A DNA stretch of 64,000 bases from Opitutaceae bacterium (GCA_041395105.1 JAWLBB010000002.1:682001-746000); one strand, 5' to 3'; shown: positions 9,427-18,774, numbered from the stretch's first letter. Made by a program: numbers and translations. Notes: generated from the letters alone by a model not told the origin.

Positions 9427-9656
9427 AGACAATCGAACGGGACCTTGGCCCGCAACCCATCGCCACGATCCTGGCGAAACGCCAATTGACCCATCATCAG
9501 GTCGTGGCGGCATCCACAGAGGCGATCACCCACAAGATGGTCGCTCGGGCCTGCAAGGGGCGACGCTTGAGCCGCCGGGTCCAACTGAAGGTCCTTGATG
9601 CCCTGAATGCGGCTTCGGGCCAGGCCTTCACGCTGGAGGACCTCTTCAATTATTGA
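9423..9656 (+). CDS. Small conserved-looking protein, possible helix-turn-helix DNA-binding protein
   Basis: 77 residues starting at a GTG that overlaps the previous stop (GTGA). The protein is basic in the centre and predicted mostly helical. The pattern PIATILAKR, VVAAST, THKMVARACKGRRLS, VQLKVLDALN resembles a compact Cro/XRE-like helix set. I recognise the look of a DNA-binding fold but cannot name a family. No other start in frame gives a sensible protein. A DNA-binding-like protein coupled to an exported propeller gene is unusual. Confidence 0.65.
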   Translation: MKTIERDLGPQPIATILAKRQLTHHQVVAASTEAITHKMVARACKGRRLSRRVQLKVLDALNAASGQAFTLEDLFNY

Positions 9657-9863
9657 GCCGTCCCTCTTTTCTAATACCTGCCGAATAGCCCGGATCCGAC
9701 TCCAAAACCTCTCGATTTCGGCCGGATACGAGATCATGCTGACCGCCATGGTCAAAACCTGCCGCCATTGGGACCCGGATTCCCCCTTCTTCCGGAAGGA
9801 AGAACCGACCGTCGGCGAGGCATTGATTCTCGTGCCTCATTCAATCCAGGACGGATTCGAGAG
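9657..9863 (+). other. 207-bp intergenic region, no gene seen
   Basis: It lies between the small HTH-like gene and the CoA-transferase fusion. The frame of the downstream gene is open back to 9768, but that extension (MGPGFPLLPEGR...) is unlike the family N-terminus. I see no convincing promoter or hairpin. Confidence 0.4.
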
Positions 9864-11750
9864 ATGAAGAAGCGGACAGCCACAAAGAAAACAAAGGCCG
9901 ACAAGGACTGGCGCAAGCGGTATGCCACCAAGATAATGACCGCCGGCGAGGCGGTCACCCATATCAAGGCCGGACAACGGGTCTTCATCGGCACCGGCTG
10001 CGCCGCACCCCTCGATCTCGTCCGGGCCCTGACCGACTACGCCGGCGAGCTGGCCGACGTGGAGATCATCCACCTCCTCACGTTCGGTGAGGCACCCTAC
10101 GCGCACACCCGCCTGAGCGAGTCGTTCCGGGTCAACAGCTTCTTCATTTCCGAGAACGTCCGCTCGGTCATCAACGAAGGACTCGGCGACTACACACCCA
10201 TCTTCCTCTCCGACATCCCGCGGCTCTTCACCCAGGGAGAAATCCACCTCGACGCCGCCCTTATCCAGGTGACCCCGCCAGACGAAAACGGGATGTGCAG
10301 CCTCGGCGTTTCGGTGGACATCGTGAAAAGCGCCAGTGAGTCGGCCGAGCTGGTCATCGCCGCGGTCAACCCCCATATGCCGCGCACGCACGGGAACTCC
10401 AGCCTCTCCATTGACGACCTGGACATTCTCGTCGAGACCGACACACCGATCATCGAACGCCCTCCGGTCGAAGTGACTCCCGAGACCGAGCAGATCGCCG
10501 AGTACATCGCCCCCCTCATCGATGACGGCTCCACGCTCGAACTGGGCATCGGAAGGATCCCCCACGCCCTGATGGCCTTTCTCAAGGACAAGAAAGACCT
10601 CGGCATCCATACCGAGATGATCACCGACCGAATCGTCGATCTGATCAAATCGGGAGTCGTGACCGGCAAGTTCAAGACCCTGGACAAGGGCAAGGTTGTC
10701 GCCAGCTTCTGCCTCGGCTCAAGGAAACTCTACGATTTCGTGGACGACAATCCCGTCTTTTCTTTCCAGCCGACCGAGTACGTCAACGATCCCTTCATCA
10801 TCAGTCAGCAGGACCGGATGGTCGCGATCAATGTTGCCCTCGAGGTGGATCTGACCGGGCAGGTATGCGCCGACTCGATAGGCCAGCGATTCTTCTCGGG
10901 TGTCGGCGGTCAGGTCGATTTCAACCGTGGAGCCGCCCGTTCCAAGGGCGGCAAGGCCGTCATCGCCCTGCCTTCCACCGCCCGGGGAGGCACGGTCTCA
11001 CGGATCACAAGCAAGCTGACCTCCGGGGCCGGAGTGGTCACCACCCGGGCCGACGTCCACTACGTCGCCACGGAATACGGCATTGCCTATCTGCACGGGA
11101 AAAGCATTCAGGAACGTGCCGTCGCCCTGATCTGCATCGCCCACCCCGATTTCCGGGCCGGGCTGCTCCGGGAGGCCATCGAGGCCAAGTACCTGTCGGT
11201 CGAGCTTTCCGACAAGGGCGAGCGCTTCATCATCGGACCACGCAGCATGCGGACCGCCATGAACCTCGAAGACGGGACCCGCATCACCTTCCGACCCATT
11301 CATCCGACGGATGAGCCGAAGATGCGCCACCTCTTCTATGCGCTTTCCCAACAGACCGTCTATTACCGCTTCATGCGCTATATGAAACGGATGCCGCGCA
11401 AGCAGCTGGAGGATTTCATCTACGTGGACCACCGCAACGACGTCGCCATTGTCGGGACCATCCCCACCCCGGCGGGCGAAGAGATCATCGCGGTCGGTCG
11501 CTACTTCCTTGACCCCAAGACCAATCAGGCCGAGATCGCGTTCACCGTCCGGGATGACTGGCAGCGCAAGGGCATCGGCACCTTCCTCTTCAAGCACATG
11601 AGCCGGATTGCCAGGCGCTACGGAATCAAGGGTTTCACGGCCGAGGTCCTGAGCGAGAACAGCGCCATGCTCAATGTATTCAATAAGTCACGACTCAAGA
11701 AGCGCAGTCACTCGAGCGGCGGCGTGGTCAGCCTGGAGTTCGATTTCTAG
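9864..11750 (+). CDS. Acetyl-CoA hydrolase/transferase family protein fused to a GNAT domain
   Basis: A 628-residue two-domain protein. Residues 1 to about 460 form a class I CoA-transferase related to 4-hydroxybutyrate CoA-transferase and acetyl-CoA hydrolase, with GTGCAAP, the ELGIGRIP segment and the conserved ATEYGIAYLHGKS motif, whose Glu fits the covalent CoA-thioester residue. From about residue 480 to the end is a GNAT acetyltransferase domain: RKGIGTFLFKHM matches the acetyl-CoA pyrophosphate loop, and ENSAMLNVFNK the late helix. The fusion is a known architecture. The protein may move CoA between short acyl groups, with the GNAT part acylating a protein or sensing acetyl-CoA. The start at 9864 fits the MKKRTATKK basic N-terminus. 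Confidence 0.88.
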   Translation: MKKRTATKKTKADKDWRKRYATKIMTAGEAVTHIKAGQRVFIGTGCAAPLDLVRALTDYAGELADVEIIHLLTFGEAPYAHTRLSESFRVNSFFISENVRSVINEGLGDYTPIFLSDIPRLFTQGEIHLDAALIQVTPPDENGMCSLGVSVDIVKSASESAELVIAAVNPHMPRTHGNSSLSIDDLDILVETDTPIIERPPVEVTPETEQIAEYIAPLIDDGSTLELGIGRIPHALMAFLKDKKDLGIHTEMITDRIVDLIKSGVVTGKFKTLDKGKVVASFCLGSRKLYDFVDDNPVFSFQPTEYVNDPFIISQQDRMVAINVALEVDLTGQVCADSIGQRFFSGVGGQVDFNRGAARSKGGKAVIALPSTARGGTVSRITSKLTSGAGVVTTRADVHYVATEYGIAYLHGKSIQERAVALICIAHPDFRAGLLREAIEAKYLSVELSDKGERFIIGPRSMRTAMNLEDGTRITFRPIHPTDEPKMRHLFYALSQQTVYYRFMRYMKRMPRKQLEDFIYVDHRNDVAIVGTIPTPAGEEIIAVGRYFLDPKTNQAEIAFTVRDDWQRKGIGTFLFKHMSRIARRYGIKGFTAEVLSENSAMLNVFNKSRLKKRSHSSGGVVSLEFDF

Positions 11751-11769
11751 GGCGCTGCCCTTTCCCGGA

Positions 11770-12927
11770 ATGATCGGAGATCGACTGCCGCCCGAATGGA
11801 GGGTCCACCGGGATCCCGTCACCGGGAGGACGCTCAGGCAGTACACCTCGGCCCACGCCCACAGCTACCCCCTCTACTACTTCATTCCGAGCATCACCAA
11901 GGAAGGGGACCGCATCGTCTTCCACAGCGAACGCGGCGGCTCCGTTCAGCTCTACAGCCTGGACCTCGCCTCCGGCGCCATCCGTTGTCTGACCGATGGA
12001 AAAACCCCCGACTCCAATTGGAAGATCTGGTGCCCGCGCCCCACCAGCGGTATCTACGACCACCTCAGTGTTCTCAACGGGCCGCGCCGCGAGGTCTTCT
12101 ACTTCCAGGATGACGAGATCAGGGCCACCCATCTCGACACCCTGAATAACCGGCGGGTTCACGCTCTAGGCGACCGGCTCTGCATCAGCCAGAATGCCAC
12201 CTCCCCGAATGGCCGACTGCTGGCCTTCGTCCACACGGCCAGAAATGGATTCAACGAGGCTCTCCGGCGTCGGGACCAGGACTGGACCCATCATGATCCG
12301 TGGCGCAACACCGTTCCCACCACGATCGGAGTCGTTGATTGTGAGTCCGGAGCCTGCCGGGATGTGCTGGAGATCGATTTCCACGTGCACCACGTGATTT
12401 TCGTTGATGACGAGACCCTCCTGATCAACCACATCCGCGATTCCACCGGCATGTGGGTGGTCCGGCTCGATGGCACCCGGCGACGCACCCTTCGACCGGC
12501 CGACGCCAACGGCCGGGTGGTCCACCAGGTTGTCACCGCCCGGGGCATCTTCTATGAAGCGGTCTCCATCAGCGGCCGGGTACACCGATCAGTCTTCGGT
12601 CGGTATGATATCCCGACCGACACTTTCGCGGAAACCGAACTGCCGTTTTCCGGTTATGTTCACGTCGGGTTCGACCCGCTTGGCGAGGTCGCTTTCTTCG
12701 AGCACCATGGCGATGCCCATCAGCTCGTTCGCGTGCACCACTTCGGAGATCCCGTCCGCCAGTCGCTGGAAGTCCTCCGGACAATGCCGGCCTATCCCAA
12801 AGACCAGCCCGGCCAATACTGCCACGCCCATCCGTTCATGTCGACCGAACGGGACCGGATCTACTTCACCGAATTGATCGACGGGATTTCCCAGATTTGC
12901 TCAATCAGCCTCGACCCGGACACCTGA
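11770..12927 (+). CDS. Oligogalacturonate lyase-like seven-bladed propeller (PL22 family)
   Basis: 385 residues from the ATG at 11770, 19 bp after the CoA-transferase stop. It has repeated propeller strands of the TolB type (GDRIVFHSERGGSVQLYSLD) and a late Gln-x2-His-x-His motif in QYCHAHP (Gln349, His352, His354). This matches the Mn-binding trio described for oligogalacturonate lyase; a further ligand is probably the His in GYVHVGF (His298). Such enzymes split unsaturated pectin disaccharides in the cytoplasm, and no signal peptide is present here, in agreement. No other pectin genes are in view, so the substrate may be another uronate oligomer. Confidence 0.78.
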   Translation: MIGDRLPPEWRVHRDPVTGRTLRQYTSAHAHSYPLYYFIPSITKEGDRIVFHSERGGSVQLYSLDLASGAIRCLTDGKTPDSNWKIWCPRPTSGIYDHLSVLNGPRREVFYFQDDEIRATHLDTLNNRRVHALGDRLCISQNATSPNGRLLAFVHTARNGFNEALRRRDQDWTHHDPWRNTVPTTIGVVDCESGACRDVLEIDFHVHHVIFVDDETLLINHIRDSTGMWVVRLDGTRRRTLRPADANGRVVHQVVTARGIFYEAVSISGRVHRSVFGRYDIPTDTFAETELPFSGYVHVGFDPLGEVAFFEHHGDAHQLVRVHHFGDPVRQSLEVLRTMPAYPKDQPGQYCHAHPFMSTERDRIYFTELIDGISQICSISLDPDT

Positions 12928-13038
12928 AACCTGTCAATCTGCAGGATGGCCCCCGCTCCAGCGCGAGCCGTCTTGCCGCCAACGGAAGAAAGAACCCCAA
13001 AACAACGACGAAAAACCAACCTGGAAAGGAATGACCTG

Positions 13039-13227
13039 ATGTCGGAAAAAACCAGAATCCGGGAGCAGGATACACCGGATCCGATCTGCCCGCATTGCGA
13101 GAAGGAGATCAGAAGCCTCTACGCCAGGAAAGTGGAGGCGACGCTGGGCGTTCGCTTCGTCTATTATTGCGAACATTGCCGCAAGGTTCTCGGTGTCAGC
13201 CACCGGAAGGGGTTCTGGATGGGTTGA
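13039..13227 (+). CDS. Small zinc-ribbon protein
   Basis: 62 residues. Two Cys pairs, CPHC and CEHC, about 28 residues apart form a zinc ribbon. The start MSEKTRIREQ is preceded by AAAGGA about 12 nt upstream, one of the few Shine-Dalgarno-like sites in this region. The function is unknown. Such ribbons bind nucleic acid or protein partners. Confidence 0.7.
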   Translation: MSEKTRIREQDTPDPICPHCEKEIRSLYARKVEATLGVRFVYYCEHCRKVLGVSHRKGFWMG

Positions 13228-13335
13228 GATTGCGGAACGACAATTCAGGAGCGGCGCACTGGCCAGGGTCAAAGGAAGCCGTTCGGTGGATCGGTCCCGC
13301 CTCTTCAGTCTTCATTGCGGATTCCTCATTTCTCC

Positions 13336-14010
13336 ATGCTCATCATCTTCGATATCGACGGCACTCTGTGTGACACCATGGAGTCCGACACCCGCTTCTT
13401 TCTTGAGTCACTGCGCACCATCGCGGACATCGAATTGGGCGACGTCGACTGGAACGATTTCCCTGATACCACGGACTCCGCCATCATCAGCCACCTGCTC
13501 CAAGGCCGCCCGCATGACGAAATCACGGCAATCGAGCGGGCCATTCGGGACCATTTTGTCGAAAGCCTCCGGGCCGAAGCAGACGCCCGCCCCGATGTCA
13601 TCCGCCCTCTTCCCGGAGCGGTCGAGTTTTTCTCCATGATCCTCACTCGGCCGGGTTGGGATCTGGCCATCGCGACCGGAGGCTGGTCGGAAAGTGCCCG
13701 CCTCAAGCTCCGTTTGGCCGGCTTTCCGGAGAATGGATTCGCCTTTGCCTCATCGGCCGACCGCGACAAACGAGCAGAGATCATCGCCCTAGCAGCCGAA
13801 CGGGCCCGCCGGTCCCTGACCGAAGCGGTCTATCTCGGTGACGCCCTTTGGGACTACCGGGCGACCTGCAAGCTGGGCATCCCGTTTGTCGGCATCGGAG
13901 CGGGGTGGGCAGGACTCCGCCAAGCCGGCGCGGCTGCCGCGTTTCCGGATTTTGCAGAGCCGCACGCCATCCTGGATTTTCTGCAAAACCTGAAACCCAA
14001 CCAGCCATGA
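13336..14010 (+). CDS. HAD-superfamily hydrolase (phosphatase)
   Basis: 224 residues from the ATG at 13336, which places FDIDGT (catalytic Asp pair) at the N-terminus, as in the family. IATGG is motif II, and VYLGDALWDYRA carries the late GD acidic motif. The cap domain is helical (C1 type). It probably dephosphorylates a small sugar phosphate or nucleotide. Its stop overlaps the start of the downstream sialidase-fold gene by ATGA, so the two products are made together. Confidence 0.88.
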   Translation: MLIIFDIDGTLCDTMESDTRFFLESLRTIADIELGDVDWNDFPDTTDSAIISHLLQGRPHDEITAIERAIRDHFVESLRAEADARPDVIRPLPGAVEFFSMILTRPGWDLAIATGGWSESARLKLRLAGFPENGFAFASSADRDKRAEIIALAAERARRSLTEAVYLGDALWDYRATCKLGIPFVGIGAGWAGLRQAGAAAAFPDFAEPHAILDFLQNLKPNQP

Positions 14011-15038
14011 TCGAGAAATTCACCATCAGCCGCGACGACTCCATTTATGAAGCGTTTCCCGATATCGTCCTGACATCGTCCGGAAGACTGATCTGTATAT
14101 TCGCGGAGTGTACCCACCACCGGGACCGGTCCTATACCCGATTGGTTCTGACCGACTCCGTGGATCGCGGCCGGACCTGGTCACCAAAACGACCGCTGAC
14201 CGGGGCAACCCACGGCATGCCCTACTGGAACTGCGCACGGATCATTCAATTGAGGGACGGTCGAATCGCCGCGCTGGCCGACCGGATCAATGATGCCAAC
14301 GAATCGCGAGGTGAGAATTTCCTCTTCTTCAGCAGCGATGACGGCGCCACCTGGTCCGAGCCGGTCCGGACTCCCGCCGAGGGAATCGTTCCGGACAGAC
14401 TGGTCGAACTGCAGTCCGGACGCTGGTTGCTCAGCTGCCACGACCGCTATGATGGCGGCGCGTTCCTCGAACAACGCCTCTGGTATTCCGACGACCTTGG
14501 GACCACCTGGAACGGACCCGTCATTGTCGGCCGGAAGGACGGTCTGAACCTCTGCGAGGTCTCGATTCTCGAAGTCGGTGCAACCCTCGTCGCCTTCCAC
14601 CGGGAGAACTCGGGCCAGGGCTGGGACTGCTACAAGACCCTTTCGACCGATCGGGGAGAGTCGTGGGGAGAACCCATACGCTTTCCACTTCCCGCCTGTC
14701 ATCGCCCGGTGGCCGGTTTTCTTCGGGATGGCCGCATCCTGATCACCCATCGGTTCATGCAGGGAGGCCAGGGTTGGATCGGCTGGTGGACCCAGAACCT
14801 CTTCGCCGCCGTCACCGACCGCGAATCCGCCCTCGCAGCGACGCGGGAACAATCGCACACCCGGATCATGCCGCTCGATTTTGACCGGTCACCCGAGAGC
14901 GATACCGGCTACAGCGGTTGGGTTCAGTTCGAAGACGGAGAGATCTACGTGGTCAATTACATCCTCGACGACGCCCCCACCGGACAAATCCGGGGCTACG
15001 CGTTTCGCCCCGAGGACCTCCTTCTGGAAAAGTCTTGA
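14007..15038 (+). CDS. Sialidase/BNR-repeat family protein, cytoplasmic
   Basis: 343 residues. Four Asp-boxes are visible: SVDRGRTW, SSDDGATW, SDDLGTTW and STDRGESW, the blade signature of exo-sialidase-like six-bladed propellers. No signal peptide is present, so it differs in location from the Asp-box protein at 8422. The start ATG overlaps the HAD stop (ATGA). Arginine residues near the start (RLICIF) and at PVAGFLRDGRILITHRF could belong to a sialidase triad, but I cannot assign them firmly. A cytosolic glycosidase or sugar-acid-processing enzyme is plausible. Confidence 0.8.
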   Translation: MIEKFTISRDDSIYEAFPDIVLTSSGRLICIFAECTHHRDRSYTRLVLTDSVDRGRTWSPKRPLTGATHGMPYWNCARIIQLRDGRIAALADRINDANESRGENFLFFSSDDGATWSEPVRTPAEGIVPDRLVELQSGRWLLSCHDRYDGGAFLEQRLWYSDDLGTTWNGPVIVGRKDGLNLCEVSILEVGATLVAFHRENSGQGWDCYKTLSTDRGESWGEPIRFPLPACHRPVAGFLRDGRILITHRFMQGGQGWIGWWTQNLFAAVTDRESALAATREQSHTRIMPLDFDRSPESDTGYSGWVQFEDGEIYVVNYILDDAPTGQIRGYAFRPEDLLLEKS

Positions 15039-15198
15039 GGACGGTTCGGGAACGAACCCGCCTCATCGACGGTGCAACTGCGCTCGATCGGATTCCCGCC
15101 TGATTCGATGCCCGGCGCGATGCGGTTCAGCGGGCCTGTACCGGGATCCAGAACAGGACCGGGGAAGGCAGCCATCCAACGGGCAGTTCAAACTCCGG
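15039..15198. other. Convergent intergenic region, nothing recognised
   Basis: 160 bp between the sialidase-fold gene (+) and the aldo/keto reductase-like gene (-). I see no strong stem followed by a T-run. Confidence 0.4.
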
Positions 15199-16104
15199 CT
15201 AACCGAGTCCGAGAATCCATTCTCTCTCATTCGGCGCGAGCGGACCCTGACGAATCGATTCGAGATTCGGACGCACGTGGCGCCGGGCGCGGATGGCGTT
15301 CACCACATGGTCCACGCCCGGGGAAAAGGCGGAAAAACGCAGCATATGATCGGCCACCTGCGCGACCGCTGCCGAGAGACCGATCTGGCGAATCCCCGCG
15401 ACCCGAACTGCCCTCCTCTCCAGTTCCCATCCTCTGACAAAAGGCGATGTGCCCAAGGTGGTCCATCCCTGGGCCTTGGCCACCTTGAGGATCTCCGCAT
15501 TTTCCCGATAGGTCATCACATTCCAGGGCGTCACCACAAATCTCCAGAGGTTCTCCACCTCAAGAAACCGATCCCACTGGAGGAGCGCCTCCCGACCCTG
15601 CTTCGAATCCGCGTCCAGATTCGCCCAGAAACCCAGATGAGTGATCCTGCCCTCTTCCCTCAATCGACGCACAACCTCGATCTGGGCCCGGTCGGCGACC
15701 GCATCGCCAACCGCATGGACCACCACAAAAGGGGCCTCGGTCAAACCCAACTCGACCAGAGCCTGTTCAAAGCGTTCGTCAGTCCACGGATCCGGACCCG
15801 GCAAGTTTCCATCCATCTCCGGATGGTCGAAGAAATTCCAGATGACCGGGCGGATACCCGGGTCATCGATCGCCATCAGAACCGTCCGCAAGCCCCGGCG
15901 CTCAACTGCATAGGTTGTATCGACCACCCGGACGCCCCCTTCCAGGCAGGCCGAAACCACGGCGATCTGTTCATCGGGAGACGCCGCGGGATCGTTTCCC
16001 AACTCCTCCAGGAAGGTGTGGCCGCCGAGAATCAGCTTTTGCGCTCCGAATGGGGATAGCATGATCCGAAACCGTCCTCTTCCGATTTCATTCAATCGGA
16101 TCAT
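15199..16104 (-). CDS. Aldo/keto reductase-like protein with incomplete catalytic tetrad
   Basis: 301 residues. A TIM-barrel protein of the aldo/keto reductase type. VVDTTYAVERRG supplies the Asp and Tyr of the tetrad and VVVHAVGD the His. The Lys, normally at the end of the next strand (a VxxATK pattern), is replaced by VIWNFFD. The C-terminal part keeps the ALxWxLxH-like pattern only loosely. It may therefore be a non-reducing relative. An alternative start at 16062 (MLSPFGAQKLILGG) would remove 14 residues and lies closer to the usual N-terminus. It is divergent from the beta-mannosidase gene. Confidence 0.75.
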   Translation of the reverse strand: MIRLNEIGRGRFRIMLSPFGAQKLILGGHTFLEELGNDPAASPDEQIAVVSACLEGGVRVVDTTYAVERRGLRTVLMAIDDPGIRPVIWNFFDHPEMDGNLPGPDPWTDERFEQALVELGLTEAPFVVVHAVGDAVADRAQIEVVRRLREEGRITHLGFWANLDADSKQGREALLQWDRFLEVENLWRFVVTPWNVMTYRENAEILKVAKAQGWTTLGTSPFVRGWELERRAVRVAGIRQIGLSAAVAQVADHMLRFSAFSPGVDHVVNAIRARRHVRPNLESIRQGPLAPNEREWILGLG

Positions 16105-16217
16105 GCACGGAGGTCTTCATCCTGCAAGTGTCGAGGAACTGATGCGGACAATCAGGTGCACCATCGTTTGACTGAATCGGGGCTTGTCCTTCCGCCGCAC
16201 ACCCATGATCTGGGCGG

Positions 16218-18707
16218 ATGCCTGCGACGCTTCTCGAAGTCTTCTCCCTGAACGGCTGCTGGGAATTGTCCCAGACCTGTTCGACTGATAGGGTTCCGGC
16301 CGAAGTGCCCGGCACGGTCATGTCCGATCTGATCCGGGCCGGGCGGGTCGAGGATCCCTATTACCGCGACAATGAGGCCAGAGCCCAATGGGTCGGGGCC
16401 AAGGATTGGACCTTTTCGCGCGCCTTCACCCTGACCGGGGCATTGCGGAAGCGACAAAAGATCCTCCTCCGCTGCGAGGGTCTCGATACCTTTGCCACCA
16501 TTCGGCTCAACGGTCAGACTGTCGGACGCACCGACAATATGTTCCGGACCTGGGAATTCGAAGTCGGCGGCCTTCTCGAAACGGACAACACCATCGAGAT
16601 CGCCTTTGATTCCGTCCTGCCCTATATGGCGGAAAAGACCGCCGAGAGAAAGCTGGCCGCATGGAATGAATACCGGGGCCTTTACGGCCGGGCCTATGTC
16701 CGCAAACAACCCTGCAACTTCGGCTGGGACTGGGGCCCCGACCTCATTTCCTACGGCATCTGGCGGGATATCTCGATCGTGGCCTACGACCTGGCCCGAC
16801 TTTCCGACCTCCTCATTCTCCAGGATCACCGTCCCGATGGCCGGGTTGCCCTCTCCCTCCGCGTCGCAACCGAATCGGTCACCACCTCAGCTCTGTCCGC
16901 CCGCTGCGAACTGAAACGTAAGGGCAGGTCTGTCGGGTCCTGCGAGTTCGACCTTCCGTCCGGTCATGGCGAAGGCGGGATCACCGTCGCCGCCCCCGAA
17001 CTCTGGTGGCCGGCGGGGATGGGTGAACAGCCCCTTTACGAACTGACCGTCTCCCTCCTCGATGCCAACCGCGAAGAAATCGACCGCACGACCCGGCGGA
17101 TAGGACTTCGCACCCTGCGCCTCGAACGCCGGCCGGACCAGTGGGGCGAGAGTTTTCACTTCTCCGCCAATGGAGTTCCCTTCTTTGCCAAGGGAGCCAA
17201 CTGGATTCCGGTCGAAGCCTTCACCTCTCCGGGAGACAAGGACAGGACCCGCAGACTGCTTGAAGACGCCGCTGAGGTTCACATGAACATGATCCGGGTC
17301 TGGGGCGGCGGCTACTACCCGCATGATCATTTCTTCGACGCCTGCGATGAGCTCGGGCTCTGTGTCTGGCAGGACTTCATGTATGCCTGCTCCACCTATC
17401 CGGTTTGGGATCCCGCCTTCGTCGAAAACGGCCGACTGGAGGCAATCGACAATGTACGGCGAATCCGCCACCACGCCTCCCTTGCCCTCTGGTGCGGCAA
17501 CAACGAGATCGAACAGGGCATGAACGGCGGGCAATGGCCGGAGAGCATGCCCTGGGAAGACTACAAGCGATTCTTCGACGGAACCCTCGGGAAGGTTGTC
17601 TCCGAGACCGATCCCCAGCGCGATTACTGGCCTTCGAGCGCACACACTCCGGGCGAGAACCGAGGCAATCACAACGACCCGACCCGAGGGGACGCCCATC
17701 TCTGGAACGTCTGGTTCTCCCACACTCCGTTCGAGTGGTACCATACTTGCGAACACCGCTTCAACAGCGAGTTCGGCTTCCAGTCCTTTCCCGAGCTGCG
17801 CACGGTAGAAAGCTTCACCGAGCCGCGGGATCACAACATCACCTCGCCGGTCATGGAGTGGCATCAGAAGAGCCCGCCCGGCAACTCGATGATCTTCCAC
17901 CAAATGCTCGACTGGTTCCGCCTGCCCGTCGACTTCGAGACGACCCTGCGCGTCTCCCAGATCGTCCAGGGGCTGGCCATCCAATATGGAGTCGAACACT
18001 GGCGCCGCAGCATGCCGCGGGGGATGGGCACCCTCTACTGGCAGCTCAATGACTGCTGGCCGGTCACCAGCTGGGCTTCGATCGACGGGTATGGCCGCTG
18101 GAAGGCCCTCCACTACATGGCCAAGCGGTTCTTTTCCCCGGTCATCATCTCCGGGGTGGAGGATCGGGCCAAAGGAACGGTTGAGATCGACCTGACCAGC
18201 GACCTCCTGCACGAGGACGGGGGTCACGTCCGCTGGCAGGTCTTCACGCCGGAGGGCGGCACCCTCGATTCAGGGGAACTCAACGTATCCATCTCTCCAC
18301 GACGCAACACCCGCCTGACCACCCTCGATCTCTCCGGCTTCCTCAGGGAACACGGTCCCGATCGCGTCATCCTCTTCCTCGACCTCGCCACCGGGGCCGG
18401 ACATACCTCGCGGTCGGTTGTTCTTTTTGTCCGTCCCAAGAAGATCGAATGGGTCAACCCGGAATTGCGGGCCTCGATCGTCCGGGACGGCGACACCTTT
18501 GCCGTGACAATCGAGGCGCAGGCCCCCGCCCTTTGGACCTGGCTCGAACTGACCGGGACGGATTGCCGCTTTTCCGACAATTTCCTCCATCTCCGGCCGG
18601 ACAACCCAACCACCGTGACCGCCCGACCTGCCGCTCCGATCTGCTTGGCCGACTTCAGAAGTCAACTCCGGGTCCGCAGTCTCAGGGACACCTATGTCCA
18701 GCCGTGA
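16218..18707 (+). CDS. Beta-mannosidase, glycoside hydrolase family 2
   Basis: 829 residues with the full GH2 layout. An N-terminal sugar-binding jelly roll (LNGCWEL ... VPGTV ... EDPYYRDNE) is followed by Ig-like domains and the TIM barrel. The barrel carries WGGGYY, the acid/base Glu430 in WCGNNEIEQG and the nucleophile Glu518 in NSEFGFQSFP. It removes terminal beta-mannose from manno-oligosaccharides or N-glycan cores. No signal peptide is seen, so import of oligosaccharides is assumed. It is the last gene of the carbohydrate block, and a convergent lnt gene follows. Confidence 0.95.
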   Translation: MPATLLEVFSLNGCWELSQTCSTDRVPAEVPGTVMSDLIRAGRVEDPYYRDNEARAQWVGAKDWTFSRAFTLTGALRKRQKILLRCEGLDTFATIRLNGQTVGRTDNMFRTWEFEVGGLLETDNTIEIAFDSVLPYMAEKTAERKLAAWNEYRGLYGRAYVRKQPCNFGWDWGPDLISYGIWRDISIVAYDLARLSDLLILQDHRPDGRVALSLRVATESVTTSALSARCELKRKGRSVGSCEFDLPSGHGEGGITVAAPELWWPAGMGEQPLYELTVSLLDANREEIDRTTRRIGLRTLRLERRPDQWGESFHFSANGVPFFAKGANWIPVEAFTSPGDKDRTRRLLEDAAEVHMNMIRVWGGGYYPHDHFFDACDELGLCVWQDFMYACSTYPVWDPAFVENGRLEAIDNVRRIRHHASLALWCGNNEIEQGMNGGQWPESMPWEDYKRFFDGTLGKVVSETDPQRDYWPSSAHTPGENRGNHNDPTRGDAHLWNVWFSHTPFEWYHTCEHRFNSEFGFQSFPELRTVESFTEPRDHNITSPVMEWHQKSPPGNSMIFHQMLDWFRLPVDFETTLRVSQIVQGLAIQYGVEHWRRSMPRGMGTLYWQLNDCWPVTSWASIDGYGRWKALHYMAKRFFSPVIISGVEDRAKGTVEIDLTSDLLHEDGGHVRWQVFTPEGGTLDSGELNVSISPRRNTRLTTLDLSGFLREHGPDRVILFLDLATGAGHTSRSVVLFVRPKKIEWVNPELRASIVRDGDTFAVTIEAQAPALWTWLELTGTDCRFSDNFLHLRPDNPTTVTARPAAPICLADFRSQLRVRSLRDTYVQP

Positions 18708-18774
18708 CCCGGAACCTCCCGTAACTTCGACCGACCGACGACTCCTGCAGGAAAGGGTCCGTCAACGGCAGAAC

